Source: Cohnella herbarum (lineage in GTDB: Bacteria > Bacillota > Bacilli > Paenibacillales > Paenibacillaceae). Taken from it: a stretch of 64,000 bases of DNA. Position numbers and translations under genes: made by a program. Location of the stretch: positions 310,001 through 374,000 of the forward strand of contig NZ_CP051680.1 in NCBI RefSeq assembly GCF_012849095.1, written 5' to 3'. Of the stretch, positions 1 through 10,400 are shown piece by piece (positions within the stretch are counted from its first letter, which is position 1; every line of letters begins with the position of its first letter). The notes beneath the pieces are model-generated. The model worked only from the letters and a program-made list of their open reading frames with translations, was not told the origin of the DNA and searched no databases.

Positions 1-3000
1 CTGGCGGAGCCTATGTCCCGTTAGACCCGGCCTACCCGGAAGAGCGTCTATTCTACATGCTGCGGGATAGCGGGATCGAGCTCGTGCTTACGCAATCGGA
101 TACCGCGTTGTCGTTACCCGTCAATACGATCCTATTAACTGATACTAGCCTGTACGCCGGAGAAGATTCGAATTTGCCTTCGATATCCGGTCCGTCTCAT
201 TTGGCCTACGTGATCTATACTTCCGGTTCGACGGGGAAACCGAAGGGAGTCATGATCGAGCATCGTTCCGTCATGAACCGGCTGAACTGGATGCAGAAGC
301 AATATCCGTTAACGGGCGACGACGTTCTTCTTCAGAAAACGAGGTACAGCTTCGACGTATCCGTATGGGAAATGTTCTGGTGGTTTTTGGCCGGGGCCCG
401 GTTAAGCGTTCTATCTCCGGAAGCGGAGATGGACCCGAATCGGCTTGCGGAGACGATCGAGCGCGATGGCGTCACGGTGATTCACTTCGTTCCGTCGATG
501 CTGAACGCTTTCTTGGATTACGCGGAGCCATCGGATACCGTCGCGAAAGGGATCTCTTCCTTGCGGTGGGTCGTATGCAGCGGCGAGGCATTGCCGCTCG
601 TTTCCGTCCAACGATTCAACCGCATTCTAGGCCGTCCGCATTCCATCCGGCTGGTTAATTTATACGGGCCGACGGAAGCAACCGTGGACGTGACGTACTT
701 CGATTGTTCGCCGAACGATGACGATACGATCATCCCGATCGGAAGACCGATCGATAATACGTCGGTATTCGTCGTAGATCCGTTAGGCCGATTGCAGCCG
801 ATCGGCGTCATCGGCGAATTATGCATCGCTGGCATTGGCTTAGCGAGAGGATATGCCGGGGAACTGGGCCGTACGCAAGACCGGTTCGTCGACCATCCTT
901 ACGTTTCGGGCGAGCGCATGTACAAAACCGGCGATTTGGCAAGGTGGTTGCCGGACGGTTCGATCGAATACCGGGGCAGATTAGATCACCAGGTTAAGAT
1001 ACGCGGCTTCCGAATCGAGCTAGGCGAGATCGAGGCGCAACTGTCCGCGTATCCAGCCATTCGTGAAGCAGCGGTCATCGATCGGTCGGATGCGCAACAA
1101 TCCCGTTATTTGTGCGCATATTACGCTTCCAATGAGGAAATACCGGTATCCGAACTAAGGGCGTATTTGTCGAGCAAGCTGCCCGACTATATGATTCCTT
1201 CCTACTTCGTGAGATTGAATCGGATGCCGCTAACGGCAAACGGTAAGCTAGATCGAAGACTGTTGCCCGAGCCGGTCGAACTTATTCATACCGGAAAGCC
1301 ATACGCCGCGCCGCGCGACGCATGTGAACGGCGTTTAGCCGAAATCTGGCAAGAGTTATTAGGGATCGAAACCGTGGGGCTTCGAGATCATTTCTTCGAG
1401 CTGGGGGGGCACTCGCTGAAAGCGATGGTACTCGTATCGCGGATTCAGAAGGAGATGGGCGTCGAAGCCCAGGTTCGGGAAGTTTTTCAGCACCCGATCT
1501 TAGAGGAATTGGCGGAGTGTATCCGAGTGAAGGAAATTCGCGGTTATGACGCCATTCCGAGCGCGGAGATTCTGGAGTATTACCCGATGTCGGCGGCGCA
1601 GCGAAGAATGTTCATCCTGAATCAAATGGAAGGGAAGGGCGTGCAATACAATAATCCAAATGCCTTTCTACTGGCTGGAGCGATCGACGAGCGACGACTA
1701 GCGGAAGCGTTACGGCAGTTGCTAATGCGCCATGACACATTACGAACTTCGTTCGCCATGGAGAACGGGCTTCCGGTGCAGCGCATCGCCTCTGATGCGG
1801 CTATATCTATCGAACGGTACGAGATGAGTCGATCAAAGACATCTGAACGGAGCTCCCTAGAGGACATCATAAGCCGTTTCGTTCGGCCGTTCGACTTGCA
1901 TGCCGCCCCTCTATTGCGAATCGGGCTGGCAAGGATTGCGGAAGACCGCCATTTACTGTTGTTCGACATGCACCATATTATATCCGACGGCGTATCGATG
2001 GGGATTTTCGTCCGTGAATTCATCGCTCTCTATGAAGGCAAGGAACTGCCCGCGCTGCGAATCCAATATAAGGATTTCGCGACTTGGCAGCAGGAGGCGG
2101 CTTATCAAGACGCTTTGCTGGATGACGAGACCTATTGGCTTAACAGATTCGCCGGCGAGCTTCCGGCATTGGACTTGCCTTCGGATGAGAGAAGGCCGGC
2201 CGTGTTCAGCTATGAAGGAGATCGGATTCAGTTCTCCGCGAACAGAGAAATGACGGAAGGGCTGCATCGGGTCGCGGCTCGGACGGGCAGCTCGATATAT
2301 ATGGTACTGCTCGCGGCCTATAACGTATTGCTGGCGAAGGTTACGGGACAGACCGATATCGTGGTCGGATCTCCGATCGCGGGAAGGTCGCACGCGGATC
2401 TGGAAGGCATGCTGGGCGTATTCATTAACACGCTTGCGATGCGGAACGCGCCGGAGCCGGATAAGACGTTCGAGCAGCTTCTGCTCGAGGTGAAGGAGAA
2501 CGCCCTGCAGGCGTACGCGCACCAGGACTACCCGTTCGAGCAATTGGTAGACAAGCTAAATGTTCGCAAGGACCTCAGTCGCAACCCTTTGTTCGATACG
2601 ATGTTTATTCTGCAAAATATGGATCAAGCGCAGCTCGAAATTCCGGGATTAACGTTAACGCCGTATCCGTTCGACTTGCGAACGTCAAAGTACGACTTGA
2701 CTCTGCAAGCCTCGGAGGAAGCGGGCGTCCTTTCGTTCACGATGGAATTCGGCACCAAGCTGTTCAAGAAGGAGACGATCGAACGTCTGTCTAGGCACTG
2801 GCTGCGAATTCTCCAATGCATCCTCTTAGACCCGTCGCGAAGTTTGGCGGACATCGATATTTTGCCTGAGGAAGAACGGCGGTCGATCGTCCATGATTTC
2901 AACGAAACGACGATCGATTACGCAAAAGACAAGACGTTGCTTCAAATGTTCGAGGAGCAAGCGGCGGCAAGACCGGACGAAGTCGCGATCGTATTCGAAC

Positions 3001-4688
3001 ACGAGCGGCTAACCTATTGGGAATTGGATGAACGGTCGAATCGGCTCGCCCATACGCTTCGGGAGCGCGGCGTAACGCAGGATACGGTCGTCGGTCTGAT
3101 GGCGGAGCGATCGCTGGAGATGTTCATCGGGATCTATGGCATTCTGAAGGCGGGCGCCGCGTATTTGCCGATGGATCCGGCATACCCGCAGGAAAGGCTC
3201 GATTATATGTTACAGGATAGCGGTGCGAAGCTCGTTCTGTCGCATACGAGCCAATCCGTGCCGATTTCCGTCGAGTCGATGCAACTGGCAGATCCGGACA
3301 TCTATTGCGATAACGGAGCTGCCCTGCCGGCGATTGCCGGACCTAAGAGTTTAGCTTACGTCATCTATACGTCGGGTTCGACCGGGAAGCCCAAAGGCGT
3401 CATGATCGAGCACCAATCGCTAGCTAATCTGTTTGCCGGCATGACGCAAGAAATCCCTTTCTCAGCAGGCGATTCGATCTTGACGCTCACTTCGATTTCA
3501 TTCGATATATTCGTTCTGGAATCGCTCATTCCGTTAGCCGCAGGGATGACTTTGGTTGCGCCCGCGCAACAACGGGAACGCGACCTGCGTTCGTTGGAAC
3601 AATACATCGCCGAGCATCCGGTCAAGACGATGCAGCTCACGCCTTCGCGTTTGCGCATGCTGCTGGACGGGCAAATCTTAGAACCGCTTCGTCGGGCAAG
3701 TTCCTTGCTTATCGGCGGGGAAGCCTTCCCCGCGGATTTGCTGCAAACGTTACGGGCAACGACTATGGCTCGGATATTCAATATGTACGGACCGACGGAA
3801 ACGACGGTTTGGTCCGCGATCCGGGAATTAACCGAATCGGCCGACATTGCGATCGGCAAGCCGATCGCGAATACGAGAATGTACGTGCTCGATCGCTCGG
3901 ACCGGGTGCAACCGATCGGCGTAGTAGGCGAACTATGCATTGCGGGGGAAGGCTTGGCGAGAGGGTATTGGAATCGTCCGGATTTGACGAACGAGAAATT
4001 CCCTCCCGATTCAATCCAAAATCAGGGTCGAATGTATCGAACGGGCGATTTGGCCAAATGGTTGCCGGATGGAAATCTGGCTTACATGGGAAGAATCGAC
4101 CACCAAGTCAAAATTCGCGGCTACCGGATTGAACTGGGAGAGATTGAAGCCGTTCTGCGGCGGCATTGTTCCATTCAAGAAGCCGTCGTCATCGCGCGCG
4201 AAGACGATAACCGCCCGTCTTACTTGTGCGCTTACGTGGTCGCGAATGAAGAGCTAACGACGGCGCAATACAGGGAACAGGCGATGCAATCGTTGCCGGA
4301 ATATATGGTCCCTTCCTTTTTCGTTCGACTGGACGGCATCCCGCTGACTCCTAATGGAAAGATCGACCGAAGGGCGTTGCCGGTACCGCAAGGTAATATC
4401 CATGGCGGAGTCGAATACGTGGCACCCCGCAACGAGACCGAAGCGAAGCTCATGGAAATCTGGTCGGAGATCTTGGAACTCGAAACGATTGGCGTTCATG
4501 ACGATTTCTTCGATCTCGGAGGCAATTCCATACAGCTTGTGCGTCTGCATATGGCGCTGGAGCGGGAGGAGATGCTGCCGGAGCGGGATACTTCGTTATC
4601 CTTCCAGTACCGGACGATCGAAGCTTTGGCGAGTTACATCGAGAACCGGCCGGTCATCTCGGTCGAGGTAGAGGAGGTTGCGGAATGA
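1..4688 (+). CDS. Nonribosomal peptide synthetase, C-terminal part (A-PCP-C-A-PCP), 5' truncated by window
   Basis: The reading frame is open from base 3, so the gene starts before the window. Domain order is the rest of an adenylation domain (A3 motif YTSGSTGKPKG near base 215), PCP1 (GGHS near 1410), a condensation domain (HHIISDG near 1970), a second A domain (A3 near 3370) and PCP2 (GGNS near 4520). Reading the ten Stachelhaus positions by alignment to GrsA from memory gives DVWHVSLVDK for A1, a serine-type code, and DILQLGMVWK for A2, a glycine-type code. The HHxxxDG motif is intact and there is no epimerase domain, so a normal LCL condensation is expected. The protein ends about 50 residues after the PCP2 serine, with no thioesterase or reductase domain, so release must use another protein. 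The next gene overlaps the stop (ATGA). Confidence 0.95.
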   Translation, partial: GGAYVPLDPAYPEERLFYMLRDSGIELVLTQSDTALSLPVNTILLTDTSLYAGEDSNLPSISGPSHLAYVIYTSGSTGKPKGVMIEHRSVMNRLNWMQKQYPLTGDDVLLQKTRYSFDVSVWEMFWWFLAGARLSVLSPEAEMDPNRLAETIERDGVTVIHFVPSMLNAFLDYAEPSDTVAKGISSLRWVVCSGEALPLVSVQRFNRILGRPHSIRLVNLYGPTEATVDVTYFDCSPNDDDTIIPIGRPIDNTSVFVVDPLGRLQPIGVIGELCIAGIGLARGYAGELGRTQDRFVDHPYVSGERMYKTGDLARWLPDGSIEYRGRLDHQVKIRGFRIELGEIEAQLSAYPAIREAAVIDRSDAQQSRYLCAYYASNEEIPVSELRAYLSSKLPDYMIPSYFVRLNRMPLTANGKLDRRLLPEPVELIHTGKPYAAPRDACERRLAEIWQELLGIETVGLRDHFFELGGHSLKAMVLVSRIQKEMGVEAQVREVFQHPILEELAECIRVKEIRGYDAIPSAEILEYYPMSAAQRRMFILNQMEGKGVQYNNPNAFLLAGAIDERRLAEALRQLLMRHDTLRTSFAMENGLPVQRIASDAAISIERYEMSRSKTSERSSLEDIISRFVRPFDLHAAPLLRIGLARIAEDRHLLLFDMHHIISDGVSMGIFVREFIALYEGKELPALRIQYKDFATWQQEAAYQDALLDDETYWLNRFAGELPALDLPSDERRPAVFSYEGDRIQFSANREMTEGLHRVAARTGSSIYMVLLAAYNVLLAKVTGQTDIVVGSPIAGRSHADLEGMLGVFINTLAMRNAPEPDKTFEQLLLEVKENALQAYAHQDYPFEQLVDKLNVRKDLSRNPLFDTMFILQNMDQAQLEIPGLTLTPYPFDLRTSKYDLTLQASEEAGVLSFTMEFGTKLFKKETIERLSRHWLRILQCILLDPSRSLADIDILPEEERRSIVHDFNETTIDYAKDKTLLQMFEEQAAARPDEVAIVFEHERLTYWELDERSNRLAHTLRERGVTQDTVVGLMAERSLEMFIGIYGILKAGAAYLPMDPAYPQERLDYMLQDSGAKLVLSHTSQSVPISVESMQLADPDIYCDNGAALPAIAGPKSLAYVIYTSGSTGKPKGVMIEHQSLANLFAGMTQEIPFSAGDSILTLTSISFDIFVLESLIPLAAGMTLVAPAQQRERDLRSLEQYIAEHPVKTMQLTPSRLRMLLDGQILEPLRRASSLLIGGEAFPADLLQTLRATTMARIFNMYGPTETTVWSAIRELTESADIAIGKPIANTRMYVLDRSDRVQPIGVVGELCIAGEGLARGYWNRPDLTNEKFPPDSIQNQGRMYRTGDLAKWLPDGNLAYMGRIDHQVKIRGYRIELGEIEAVLRRHCSIQEAVVIAREDDNRPSYLCAYVVANEELTTAQYREQAMQSLPEYMVPSFFVRLDGIPLTPNGKIDRRALPVPQGNIHGGVEYVAPRNETEAKLMEIWSEILELETIGVHDDFFDLGGNSIQLVRLHMALEREEMLPERDTSLSFQYRTIEALASYIENRPVISVEVEEVAE

Positions 4689-5398
4689 AGTTAATATGCA
4701 TCCCCTATGCGGGAGGATCCGCGACTGTTTATTATCCGTGGAAGAAGCTGATTCACTCTTCGATCAAAGTCGTGCCCCTCGAATTGTCGGGCAGAGGGGA
4801 GCGGATGGGACAAGCGTTCTACCGCAGCATTGAAGGCGATGGAACCGACGATCTATACCGCTGCGTGGAGAAGGAGTTAGACGGTTCGCCTATTGCCCTG
4901 TTCGGGCACAGCATGGGGACGTTATTCGCTTATGAGCTGGCGCATCGAATCGTTCGCGAGACCGGACAACCGCTGGCGCATCTTTTTCTATCCGGGCGCG
5001 GCGCCCCGCATACGGGGCGTTCGGAGCCGTGGATTCACGAATTGCCCGATTCGGAATTCCAAGCCGAAGTGTTGCGATTGGGCGGAACGCCGGCGGAGCT
5101 GTTCGAACATAAGGAGCTGAGCGACATCTATATGCCGATTCTTCGCTCGGATTACCGCCTGTCCGAAACCTATCGCGACACGGGAAAACCGGGCAAGCTG
5201 GATTGCGGGATTACCGTTATGCGAGGCACGAAGGATAGCTATGGGCGGGCGGATGCAGAGGAGTGGAGCCGGTACGTCAATGGCGACACCCGTATCGTCG
5301 AATTCGACGGCGGCCATTTTTTCATCCATGAATTCCGTCAGCAGGTGCTAAGCGCTATCCATGAATCGTTGTTATATACGCGTTCATCCCAAATCTAG
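4685..5398 (+). CDS. Type II thioesterase of the NRPS operon
   Basis: An alpha/beta hydrolase of 237 residues with the N-terminal signature PYAGGSATVYYPW, the nucleophile elbow FGHSMGT and the catalytic histidine in GGHFF near the C-terminus. These are hallmarks of stand-alone (GrsT/SrfAD-type) thioesterases that hydrolyse wrong or stalled acyl groups from carrier proteins. It overlaps the NRPS stop codon by four bases (ATGA), which indicates translational coupling. Because the NRPS lacks its own terminal thioesterase, this enzyme might also take part in product release, but the family role is editing, so that is inference. Confidence 0.92.
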   Translation: MKLICIPYAGGSATVYYPWKKLIHSSIKVVPLELSGRGERMGQAFYRSIEGDGTDDLYRCVEKELDGSPIALFGHSMGTLFAYELAHRIVRETGQPLAHLFLSGRGAPHTGRSEPWIHELPDSEFQAEVLRLGGTPAELFEHKELSDIYMPILRSDYRLSETYRDTGKPGKLDCGITVMRGTKDSYGRADAEEWSRYVNGDTRIVEFDGGHFFIHEFRQQVLSAIHESLLYTRSSQI

Positions 5399-5412
5399 GA
5401 GGTTAAATAGCT

Positions 5413-6441
5413 ATGTCGGTAAAAACGCTTCCTTTGGCCGAGCCGAGAGTACTCGGTTACCTGCATCATGCTTACGTGTTATCCATCGCCGGCAATTGCC
5501 CGAATTTCGAAGATTGGTACTATAGCAGCTACGTTCAGCTATACGACGATTACTTGTCGGGCGGATTAAACTTCTACGAGCATGATTTCACCCGTTTCCG
5601 GCAGCCGCTTCTCGACCATCATTCGATGTGCATCGATGCATTTATGAAAGGCCGCTACGATGTAGTGGAATTCGCTAAACACTGTTTGGATACGGAATAT
5701 TATTTCTATACATTCGTCGACGAACGTTATATTCCAGGTAAAGGGGCTTACAAAGCCAAGGTAACTTTTCCCCACGAAATAATGGTTTTCGGTTACGACG
5801 AATCCGCGAAACATTTTCACGCCATCGGCTTCTCCGAGAAGTTCCAGTACGAGAAATACACGGTCGGCTTCGAACATTTTGCCCAGGGTTTCGACAATCT
5901 CAAGATGACGGCCAGTTATATGAACAACATTCACCTGTTAAAACCCGCCTACGACGCGGAGTATCCGTTCCGGCTGAAACAAGTGGCAAGCCTATTGGAG
6001 GATTATTGCTTATCGCGTAACACGTCGGAGCAATACAGCATGGTTCGGGAGCCTTTTCGTTCCGCGTTCGGTATGGCCTGTTACGATTACTTGATCGACT
6101 ATTTCGAGAAGGTATTAAAGGGCAAAGCCCAGTTGAAAATCAATTCGCTCCACATTTTATGGGAACATAAGAAATGCATGATCGAACGGGTAGCCTATAT
6201 GCAACGCAAGCATGGGTTGTTAAAGGATTTCGACCTGGGACCTCTCAAGGAAGTCGAACGGCTGGCCTATAAAACTCGGGATGAGATCATCGTGTATTCG
6301 TTCAGCAACGATCCGAAATGTTTTCAAAATATTATAAAGTACTTGAATCAGCTAAAGGAAAAGGAAACAGCGGCGCTCGGCTTGTTGTCGGATCGGATTT
6401 CTTCCTTGGTATATCTCGGCACGGGAGTCAATAACGGGTGA
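5413..6441 (+). CDS. NRPS-associated protein of unknown function (possible BtrH/C39-like fold)
   Basis: A soluble protein of 342 residues preceded by AGGAGG and an ATG at good spacing, 14 bases after the thioesterase. I recognise it only as a type of protein that recurs beside NRPS/PKS genes in Paenibacillaceae. It has an aromatic-rich N-terminal half with a motif like MVFGYDESAKHFHAIGF and a C-terminal segment HILWEHKKCMIER. The general pattern recalls butirosin BtrH-like or cysteine-peptidase-fold proteins, in which BtrH moves an acyl chain from a carrier protein to an acceptor. I cannot confirm that relation from sequence alone. It sits between thioesterase and phosphopantetheinyl transferase, so a role in peptide release or tailoring is plausible but unproven. 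Confidence 0.8.
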   Translation: MSVKTLPLAEPRVLGYLHHAYVLSIAGNCPNFEDWYYSSYVQLYDDYLSGGLNFYEHDFTRFRQPLLDHHSMCIDAFMKGRYDVVEFAKHCLDTEYYFYTFVDERYIPGKGAYKAKVTFPHEIMVFGYDESAKHFHAIGFSEKFQYEKYTVGFEHFAQGFDNLKMTASYMNNIHLLKPAYDAEYPFRLKQVASLLEDYCLSRNTSEQYSMVREPFRSAFGMACYDYLIDYFEKVLKGKAQLKINSLHILWEHKKCMIERVAYMQRKHGLLKDFDLGPLKEVERLAYKTRDEIIVYSFSNDPKCFQNIIKYLNQLKEKETAALGLLSDRISSLVYLGTGVNNG

Positions 6442-7193
6442 AAGCGAATAGGAATGAAGTCGGCGTATACTGGATCGCCATTCCACCGAAGGCGCAAACA
6501 TCGTTAGCGGATCGAGCTGTCGATTGGCTAGATGACGAGGAACTCCATACATACAGATCTTACCGGGTTGATTTCAAAAAGATGGAGTTCATGACCGGTA
6601 GAATTCTGATGAAGACTCTGCTGGCGGAGCGATGCTCTTTACCGTCTCCGCGTCGCATTCGCCTCCGTAAAAATCAATACGGAAAACCACTGCTGGATCA
6701 TGCGCGAATGAAGGGGGAGTATCCCGATAACCCCGGGTTCAATTTGTCCCATACGACGTTACTTGTAGCTTGCGCGATCGTAGACTCCGGTGAAGTCGGC
6801 ATCGACGCGGAAGACATCGGGAGGGACAATTCGTGCCTGATGAACCGAGTATTCACCGAACGAGAGATCGGATATGTGGAGAGCAGGGGGTCTGCTCAAG
6901 AGAAGCGGGAAGCCTTCTATGAAGTATGGACTCGCAAGGAAGCGTATGTGAAGGCCACCGGGCTAGGGCTTAGCATTCCGCTACGTTCCTTCGAGGTACC
7001 TTTTCTAGAGTGTTCAGGCACGCAAGATGGTTGGAAGTACTTCAGCGACCGGCTGTCGGAACAATACGTGATTTCCGTCGCGGTTAGAGAAAGCGCCGGC
7101 GTCGTCTGGAGACGACATCTATATGAAGTCGATTTCAACCAACTCTACGAATCGGCATTAACCTCGGCACCGTTCCGACTGAGGCAAGTCTAA
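6438..7193 (+). CDS. 4'-phosphopantetheinyl transferase (Sfp type)
   Basis: The enzyme transfers the phosphopantetheine arm of CoA to the PCP serines of the NRPS. Visible family signatures are GIDAEDI (Mg-binding Asp region) and the C-terminal WTRKEAYVKATGLGL motif. The length of 251 residues is close to Sfp (about 224). The start is a GTG that overlaps the stop of the preceding gene (GTGA), so translation is coupled within the NRPS operon. It is the last gene of the operon; a tRNA-like fragment follows within a few bases. Confidence 0.93.
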   Translation: MKANRNEVGVYWIAIPPKAQTSLADRAVDWLDDEELHTYRSYRVDFKKMEFMTGRILMKTLLAERCSLPSPRRIRLRKNQYGKPLLDHARMKGEYPDNPGFNLSHTTLLVACAIVDSGEVGIDAEDIGRDNSCLMNRVFTEREIGYVESRGSAQEKREAFYEVWTRKEAYVKATGLGLSIPLRSFEVPFLECSGTQDGWKYFSDRLSEQYVISVAVRESAGVVWRRHLYEVDFNQLYESALTSAPFRLRQV

Positions 7194-7194
7194 A

Positions 7195-7250
7195 GGCGTG
7201 ACCCCGTTATCGGCCGTGGAGGTTCGAGTCCTCTTATCCGCGCATACTCT
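7195..7250 (+). pseudogene. tRNA-Leu-like 3' fragment (possible attachment site remnant)
   Basis: The segment reads as a long variable arm followed by a T arm (GGAGG TTCGAGT CCTCT, five pairs with one G-T) and a 3' acceptor half TATCCGC, as in Gram-positive tRNA-Leu genes whose 5' end is GCGGATA. No matching 5' half, D arm or anticodon arm precedes it: the phosphopantetheinyl transferase coding sequence ends at 7193. CCA is not intact (GCA follows). Such 3' fragments are what site-specific integrases leave at one end of an island. Identification as Leu is from memory of the family and is moderate. Confidence 0.45.
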
Positions 7251-7271
7251 TCTTTTAAGATGAATAGGTTT

Positions 7272-7315
7272 CCGATTTGCTCGTTCGGGCAGATCGGGAA
7301 TCTTTTTTGTTTTTC
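7272..7315 (+). terminator. Rho-independent terminator after the NRPS operon
   Basis: CCGATTTGC and GCAGATCGG form a nine-pair stem (one T-G pair) around a TCGTTCGG loop, followed by GAATC and a T-rich run ending near 7315. It lies between the NRPS operon and the surface-protein gene. Confidence 0.75.
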
Positions 7316-7400
7316 GCTAAAAAAAGATATTAAAACCGTTTTACCGCTAATTAACCTGGGGTTGGTAAGATGTCCTAAAAAGTTAGGGAAGGGGATATCA

Positions 7401-10400
7401 ATGAAATATCGCGGTCCTATAAAGTCTATTAAAGTACTTCTGCTTTTCTTGGCACTATCTGTTCTGCTAGCGGCAATCTTACCGCCTGGTCGGGCGGTGC
7501 ACGCTGTCGATTTCAATGGTTTTGACGGAGGCACGGGTACGTTAAGCGATCCCTACTTGGTTTCAACTCCGGCACAATTGGATGCCATTCGTAACAATTT
7601 GAGCAAATCCTTCAAGCTGACCGCCGATATCGATCTAAGCGAATACGGAAGCGGCGCAGGTTGGGTGCCTATCGGCACTCTTGGCGTGGGGTTGATGTTC
7701 AAAGGCAATATAGATGGCGATGGACATTCGATTACGAATCTAAAGATCAATAGACCTACTGCGAACTATGTGGGTTTGTTCGGAGTTCTTTCGGGGGGGA
7801 GTATCAAAAATCTGCGCTTAATCGGACCGAACATTACGGCCCAAAATTATGCAGGCCCATTGGCTGGCCGGGTTTGGGGAATCTACGAGGGGCAGCAATC
7901 CGTTATCAGCAACAGCAGCTCGTCGGGCGGAAGCTTGACGGGGGCAGGGTGGTTAGGCGGTTTGGTCGGAGACAGCTTGCGCAATGCGATTGATAATTGT
8001 TACTCCTCGACCGCCGTGACGGGTACTAATTCCGTCATAGGCGGTTTGGTAGGCGTAATTGGTCAGGGAACGATCGACAAAAGTTATGCCACCGGAAATG
8101 TAAAAGCGGGCGGAATCGCCGTTGGAGGCTTGGTTGGTTTTAATAGTTCCGTTATCGATATAAGTTTACCCTCCTTAATTCGAACCAGCTATGCTACGGG
8201 TAATGTCGAAGGGAACAAATCCGTAGGCGGCTTGGTCGGCATTAACGAGAATTCGGCGAGTTCCTTGAGCTTGTCCGTAATTAGCGACAGCTATGCCGTA
8301 GGAAGAGTGAAAGGGGCCGAGCGAGTTGGCGGCTTGGTCGGATATAATCATACCGCATCAATCCTCAATAGCTACGCGATCGGAGCAGTGGAAGGGACGA
8401 CCGAAAGAGGCGGCTTGGTTGGTGCGTCGGCAACCGATCGTATTCTTTTAAGCTATTACGACAAAGAAACAACGGGAATAAATGAAGTAAATCAATACTC
8501 CAAATCAACCGAACAGATGAAGACATCTGATACGTATACGGGTTGGGAATTCAATGGCACATGGGCAATCTATAGCAGTATCCATGGAGGTTATCCGTAT
8601 TTACCGGTAGCGGTGTTGACGGCGACGGCGGCGCTTGGACAAGGAGCCGGGACAACGAAGTTGACAGCGGCGGCTAGCGCCGGCAATCGGCTGGTCGTTC
8701 AGGTGTCCGCGAATGATCGGGCTGCGCCCGGATTCGGAGACGTCGTTCCCTCATCGGGAGTAACGGATCCCTATCTTCCCGGTTTGGATATCGAAGGAGT
8801 AGATGCCGCAACTAATAAATATATAAGCGTGTATGAGGCTAACAAGGATAATAAGGTGGTCAAATTCACGCAGATTACGTTGACGGAAGACGACATTCTC
8901 ACTTATGCAATTGATGAGCTAGGCGATCAAATATTAGGCGCTTTAACGGTCGGCTATGTCTCGGGGTCGCAATCCGCCCATTCCGTTACAGTAACACGCA
9001 GGGGAACAGGAGATTTATCGAGTCTATCCGTTGAAGCAAGCGGAGGCGCGTTCACGGTTACGCAACCGGCTGTCACTACGTTGGACGCAGGAGTGCCTTC
9101 GACAAGCTTCGTCGTGACAGCGAAGGATGGACTCGCCGTAGGAACGCATACGTCTATCGTTACGGTATCCGCGGATCATATGACTCCCAGGACGTTTACG
9201 GTTACCCAAGTCGTCAACGCTCCGGGAGCTCCTTCATTGCAAATTACGAACGTAGGCAATGCGCAAGCGACGCTCGAATGGAGCGCGATAAACGGTTCGA
9301 CAAGTTACCGGATATACAAACGGATCTCTGCGGGCGTCTATGATCGGGAGGAAGCTACCGTGACGAGCGCCACCTATCGCTACTCTGTCACCGGATTGGT
9401 CAATGGGACGAACTATAACTTCATCGTCAGAGCCGTTATCGGCGTGGCAGAAGGAGCGGACTCCAACGAAGTCAGCGCAACGCCGATGACCGTGCCGGGA
9501 GCGCCGACGAACGTAATGGCTACAGCGGGAGACGGGCAAGCGAGCGTTGCGTTCGCTGCTCCTGCGGACGATGGCGGCAGTTCCATAACAAGCTATACGG
9601 TTCAGTCCTCGCCCGGAGGCATAAACAAAATCGGAACGGCAAGCCCGATCGTCATTACGGGTTTGTCGAATGGCACGATATATACTTTTACGGTTAGTGC
9701 TACCAACAGTAAGGGAGACGGTCCAGCATCTGAAACGTCTAATGCCGTCATGCATCCGATAGGAGTGCCGATCCAACAGTCCCCGATTGAAGGAGATAAA
9801 CAAGTCACGCTGAAATGGAGCGCGGTTGGCGAGGCGACGGGTTACCGGATCTATAAGAGTACGGTACCTGGAACGGATGGAACGTTGGTAGACTCGGTAA
9901 GCCCGGCTACGTTAAGCTATACGGTTACGGGATTGACCAATAACACGAGCTATTATTTTACGATCAGAGCGATGAATGGCGGAATCGAAAGCGCCGCCTC
10001 CAATGAAGTCGACGCTATGCCCGTCAGGTGGGCCGGACCCGGCGCGCCGGCAGGAACGTTCGCGGGAGGCAAGGGCATAGTGGAGGATCCCTACTTAATT
10101 GCGAACGCAGCGCAACTGAACGCCGTCAGAAATTATTTGAACGGTTCCTTCAAGCTGGCAATGGATATCGATTTAAGCGGCTATGCCGATGCAGCCGGTT
10201 GGGAACCGATCGGGAGCAACGATCCTGCTAGGGTATTCAGCGGCAATATGGACGGGGACCGCTATGTTATTAAGGGGTTGAAAATCAATAGGCCGACCGA
10301 TGATTACGTTGGCTTATTCGGATTTGTGACCGGGAACGTTGCGAATCTAACTTTGGACGCGGCGAATATCGTTGGCCGCGATTACGTCGGTGGAGTGGCG

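Noticed and set aside
1953..2543. Minus-strand frame of about 196 codons inside the NRPS gene
   Set aside because: It is the antisense of conserved condensation-domain sequence and shows no protein family features; same for other frames opposite the large enzymes.
7260..7400. N-terminal extension of the surface protein to 7260
   Set aside because: That region is a terminator hairpin and promoter; the ATG at 7401 has a good ribosome binding site and starts a signal peptide.
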